Source: CAZZCP01 sp964653235 (GTDB lineage: Bacteria > Bdellovibrionota > Bdellovibrionia > Bdellovibrionales > UBA840). From it: a stretch of 5,873 nt of DNA. The notes under the pieces are model-generated. The model worked only from the letters and a program-made list of their open reading frames with translations. It did not search any database and had not been told where the DNA came from. How positions within the stretch are numbered: position 1 is the first letter of the stretch; each line of letters opens with the position of its first letter. The stretch lies in the NCBI GenBank assembly GCA_964653235.1, contig CAZZCP010000108.1, positions 1 to 5,873 on the forward strand, written 5' to 3'. Both the position numbers and the translations under genes were made by a program. This document shows, piece by piece, positions 4,366-5,873 of the stretch.

Positions 4366-5873
4366 ATGTCAAATCAACAACATAAAAATCTAACCAAGGC
4401 GCAAATCCTTCGCCAATCGATTCTCGATAAATTGGATGCTGGAGACGCTGATGTAAAAGCGAATCCTGGTTTTTTCGAAGAGGACTCTAGCATTGGAGAC
4501 TTTGCGGCTCTACTTCAAGAAAATGGTGAACAAACCAACATCAATGTGGGCGATATCATTAAAGGTAAAGTTTTAAACATTGAAAACGAATTCGTCATTG
4601 TCGACGTCAATTACAAGTCTGAGGGCGTAGTCTCTATCGATGAGTTCAAGAGTTATGACGGCAGTCTAACAGTAAAAGAGGGCGACGAAGTAGAAGTATC
4701 AATTGTCCGCTTAGAAAATGACAATGGAATGGTTGTTCTGTCGAAAGACAAAGCCGACATGATGCGCGCCTGGGAAGATATTTCTCGTGCTGCAGATAAT
4801 GAAGAAGTTCTAGAAGGCATGGTGATTGCGAAAGTCAAAGGTGGCTTAAGTGTAGATATAGGTGTGAAGGCATTTTTGCCAGGAAGCCAAATTGATCTTC
4901 GTCCGGTTCGCAACCTAGATACTTATATAGGTCAAAAACTGAGCTTTAAAGTCATTAAATTTAATAAAAAGCGTGGCAATATTGTTCTTTCTCGCCGAGC
5001 ACTTCTTGAAAAAGAGCGCGAGAGCTTGCGATCTCAAACTCTTGAGAACATTGCAGAAGGCCAAGTGGTTCGCGGCTTAGTGAAGAATATCACTGATTAT
5101 GGTGCCTTTATTGACCTTGGCGGTATGGATGGTCTTTTGCACATCACAGACATGAGCTGGGGCCGAGTAAAGTACCCGAACGAGTTCTTAAAAGTCGGTG
5201 AAGAGATCGAAGTCAAAGTCTTAAAATATGACAATGAAAAGCAAAGAGTCAGCCTTGGTATCAAGCAATTGACAGATGATCCTTGGAACTCTGTAGATGA
5301 CAATTACCCCATTGGCTCTAAGACCAAAGGTGAGATTGTTACTCTTGCAGACTATGGTGCCTTTGTTGATCTTGGTGAGGGAGTAGAAGGCTTAATCCAC
5401 GTCTCTGAAATGAGCTGGACCAAGCGGGTGAAGCACCCATCGCAAATCGTAAATGTGGGTGACACTGTAGATGTTCAGGTTCTTGCTATTGATAAAGAAA
5501 ACCGTCGCATCAGTCTTGGTATGAAGCAGCTGCAACCCAATCCTTGGGATGAGCTCAAAGAGAGCTATCCTCCAGGTACTGTGATTGAAGGCGAAGTCAA
5601 ATCGATCACTGACTTTGGTGTTTTTGTAGGAGTTGAAGATGGTATTGACGGTCTTGTTCATATCTCTGATTTCTCTTGGACCAAGCGCGTGAATCATCCC
5701 TCAGAAATGTTCAAGAAGGGTGAAAAGGTTCGTGCCGCAGTTCTTGGTGTTGATGTCGAGAATGAAAGATTTAGTCTGGGAATTAAGCAGCTCGAAGCAG
5801 ATCCTTGGGCCGATGTCGAGAATCAATTTCCGATTGGTACTCAACATGAAGTTCGGGTTTTAAAGCTTGCTGA
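4366..5873 (+). CDS. rpsA: 30S ribosomal protein S1, C-terminus beyond the right edge
   Basis: 502 codons are visible with no stop before the right edge. S1 binds mRNA on the small ribosomal subunit and helps unfold it for initiation. After an N-terminal segment of about 58 residues containing DFAALLQE (48-55), S1 repeats follow: domain 1 about 60-130 (NVGDIIKGKVLNIENEFVIV), domain 2 about 147-215 (GGLSVDIGVKAFLPGSQID), domain 3 about 231-302 (YGAFIDLGGMDGLLHITDMS), domain 4 about 315-390 (YGAFVDLGEGVEGLIHVSEM), domain 5 about 403-476 (FGVFVGVEDGIDGLVHISDF), and the first 14 or so residues of domain 6. Domains 1 and 2 are the more divergent ribosome-binding type; 3 to 5 are RNA-binding type, joined by linkers with a repeated DPW or NPW motif. 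This is the classic six-domain layout, with a longer N-terminal segment than in E. coli. ATG at 4366 is used here; in-frame TTG at 4360 is the alternative. It lies 160 bases after cmk. Confidence 0.95.
   Translation, partial: MSNQQHKNLTKAQILRQSILDKLDAGDADVKANPGFFEEDSSIGDFAALLQENGEQTNINVGDIIKGKVLNIENEFVIVDVNYKSEGVVSIDEFKSYDGSLTVKEGDEVEVSIVRLENDNGMVVLSKDKADMMRAWEDISRAADNEEVLEGMVIAKVKGGLSVDIGVKAFLPGSQIDLRPVRNLDTYIGQKLSFKVIKFNKKRGNIVLSRRALLEKERESLRSQTLENIAEGQVVRGLVKNITDYGAFIDLGGMDGLLHITDMSWGRVKYPNEFLKVGEEIEVKVLKYDNEKQRVSLGIKQLTDDPWNSVDDNYPIGSKTKGEIVTLADYGAFVDLGEGVEGLIHVSEMSWTKRVKHPSQIVNVGDTVDVQVLAIDKENRRISLGMKQLQPNPWDELKESYPPGTVIEGEVKSITDFGVFVGVEDGIDGLVHISDFSWTKRVNHPSEMFKKGEKVRAAVLGVDVENERFSLGIKQLEADPWADVENQFPIGTQHEVRVLKLA

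Noticed and set aside
4653..5697. Three minus-strand open frames opposite rpsA
   Set aside because: The plus strand encodes consecutive S1 domains without interruption; long antisense frames are a by-product of its codon composition.

Overview
The window holds five protein genes and looks like ordinary chromosome from a Gram-negative bacterium of moderately low G+C. The gene set on the right (a HisC-family aminotransferase, cytidylate kinase, multi-domain ribosomal protein S1) follows a proteobacterial order. The composition and a divergent hydantoinase-like pair would fit a Bdellovibrionota or other deltaproteobacterial-type lineage. That placement is inference; no marker in the window settles it. 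I see no mobile element, CRISPR array, tRNA or rRNA.

Left half, minus strand (1-2355): two translationally coupled genes. The upstream one (991-2355) is a shortened, divergent relative of hydantoinase/oxoprolinase subunit A (HyuA). The downstream one (1-1010, running off the left edge) is a divergent relative of subunit B (HyuB). It begins at a GTG inside the end of the first gene. Both keep the overall order of family landmarks. Both have lost or altered motifs thought to make the enzyme work: the N-terminal and internal glycine-rich ATP-binding motifs in A, and the His-His-x-Asp block in B. This pair is the most unusual content of the window.

Middle (2356-2433): a 78-base divergent intergenic region with weak promoter-like elements on both strands and a ribosome binding site for each flanking gene.

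Right half, plus strand (2434-5873): hisC-family aminotransferase, then 11 bases later cmk (GTG start), then a 160-base gap with a promoter candidate and a structured leader, then rpsA, cut by the right edge just after its sixth S1 domain begins. cmk-rpsA is a conserved pair. An aminotransferase directly before it recalls the aromatic-amino-acid/cmk/rpsA supraoperon of many proteobacteria, here without pheA, tyrA or aroA. hisC and cmk are probably co-transcribed. rpsA probably receives read-through plus its own promoter, and its leader could support autogenous control by S1.
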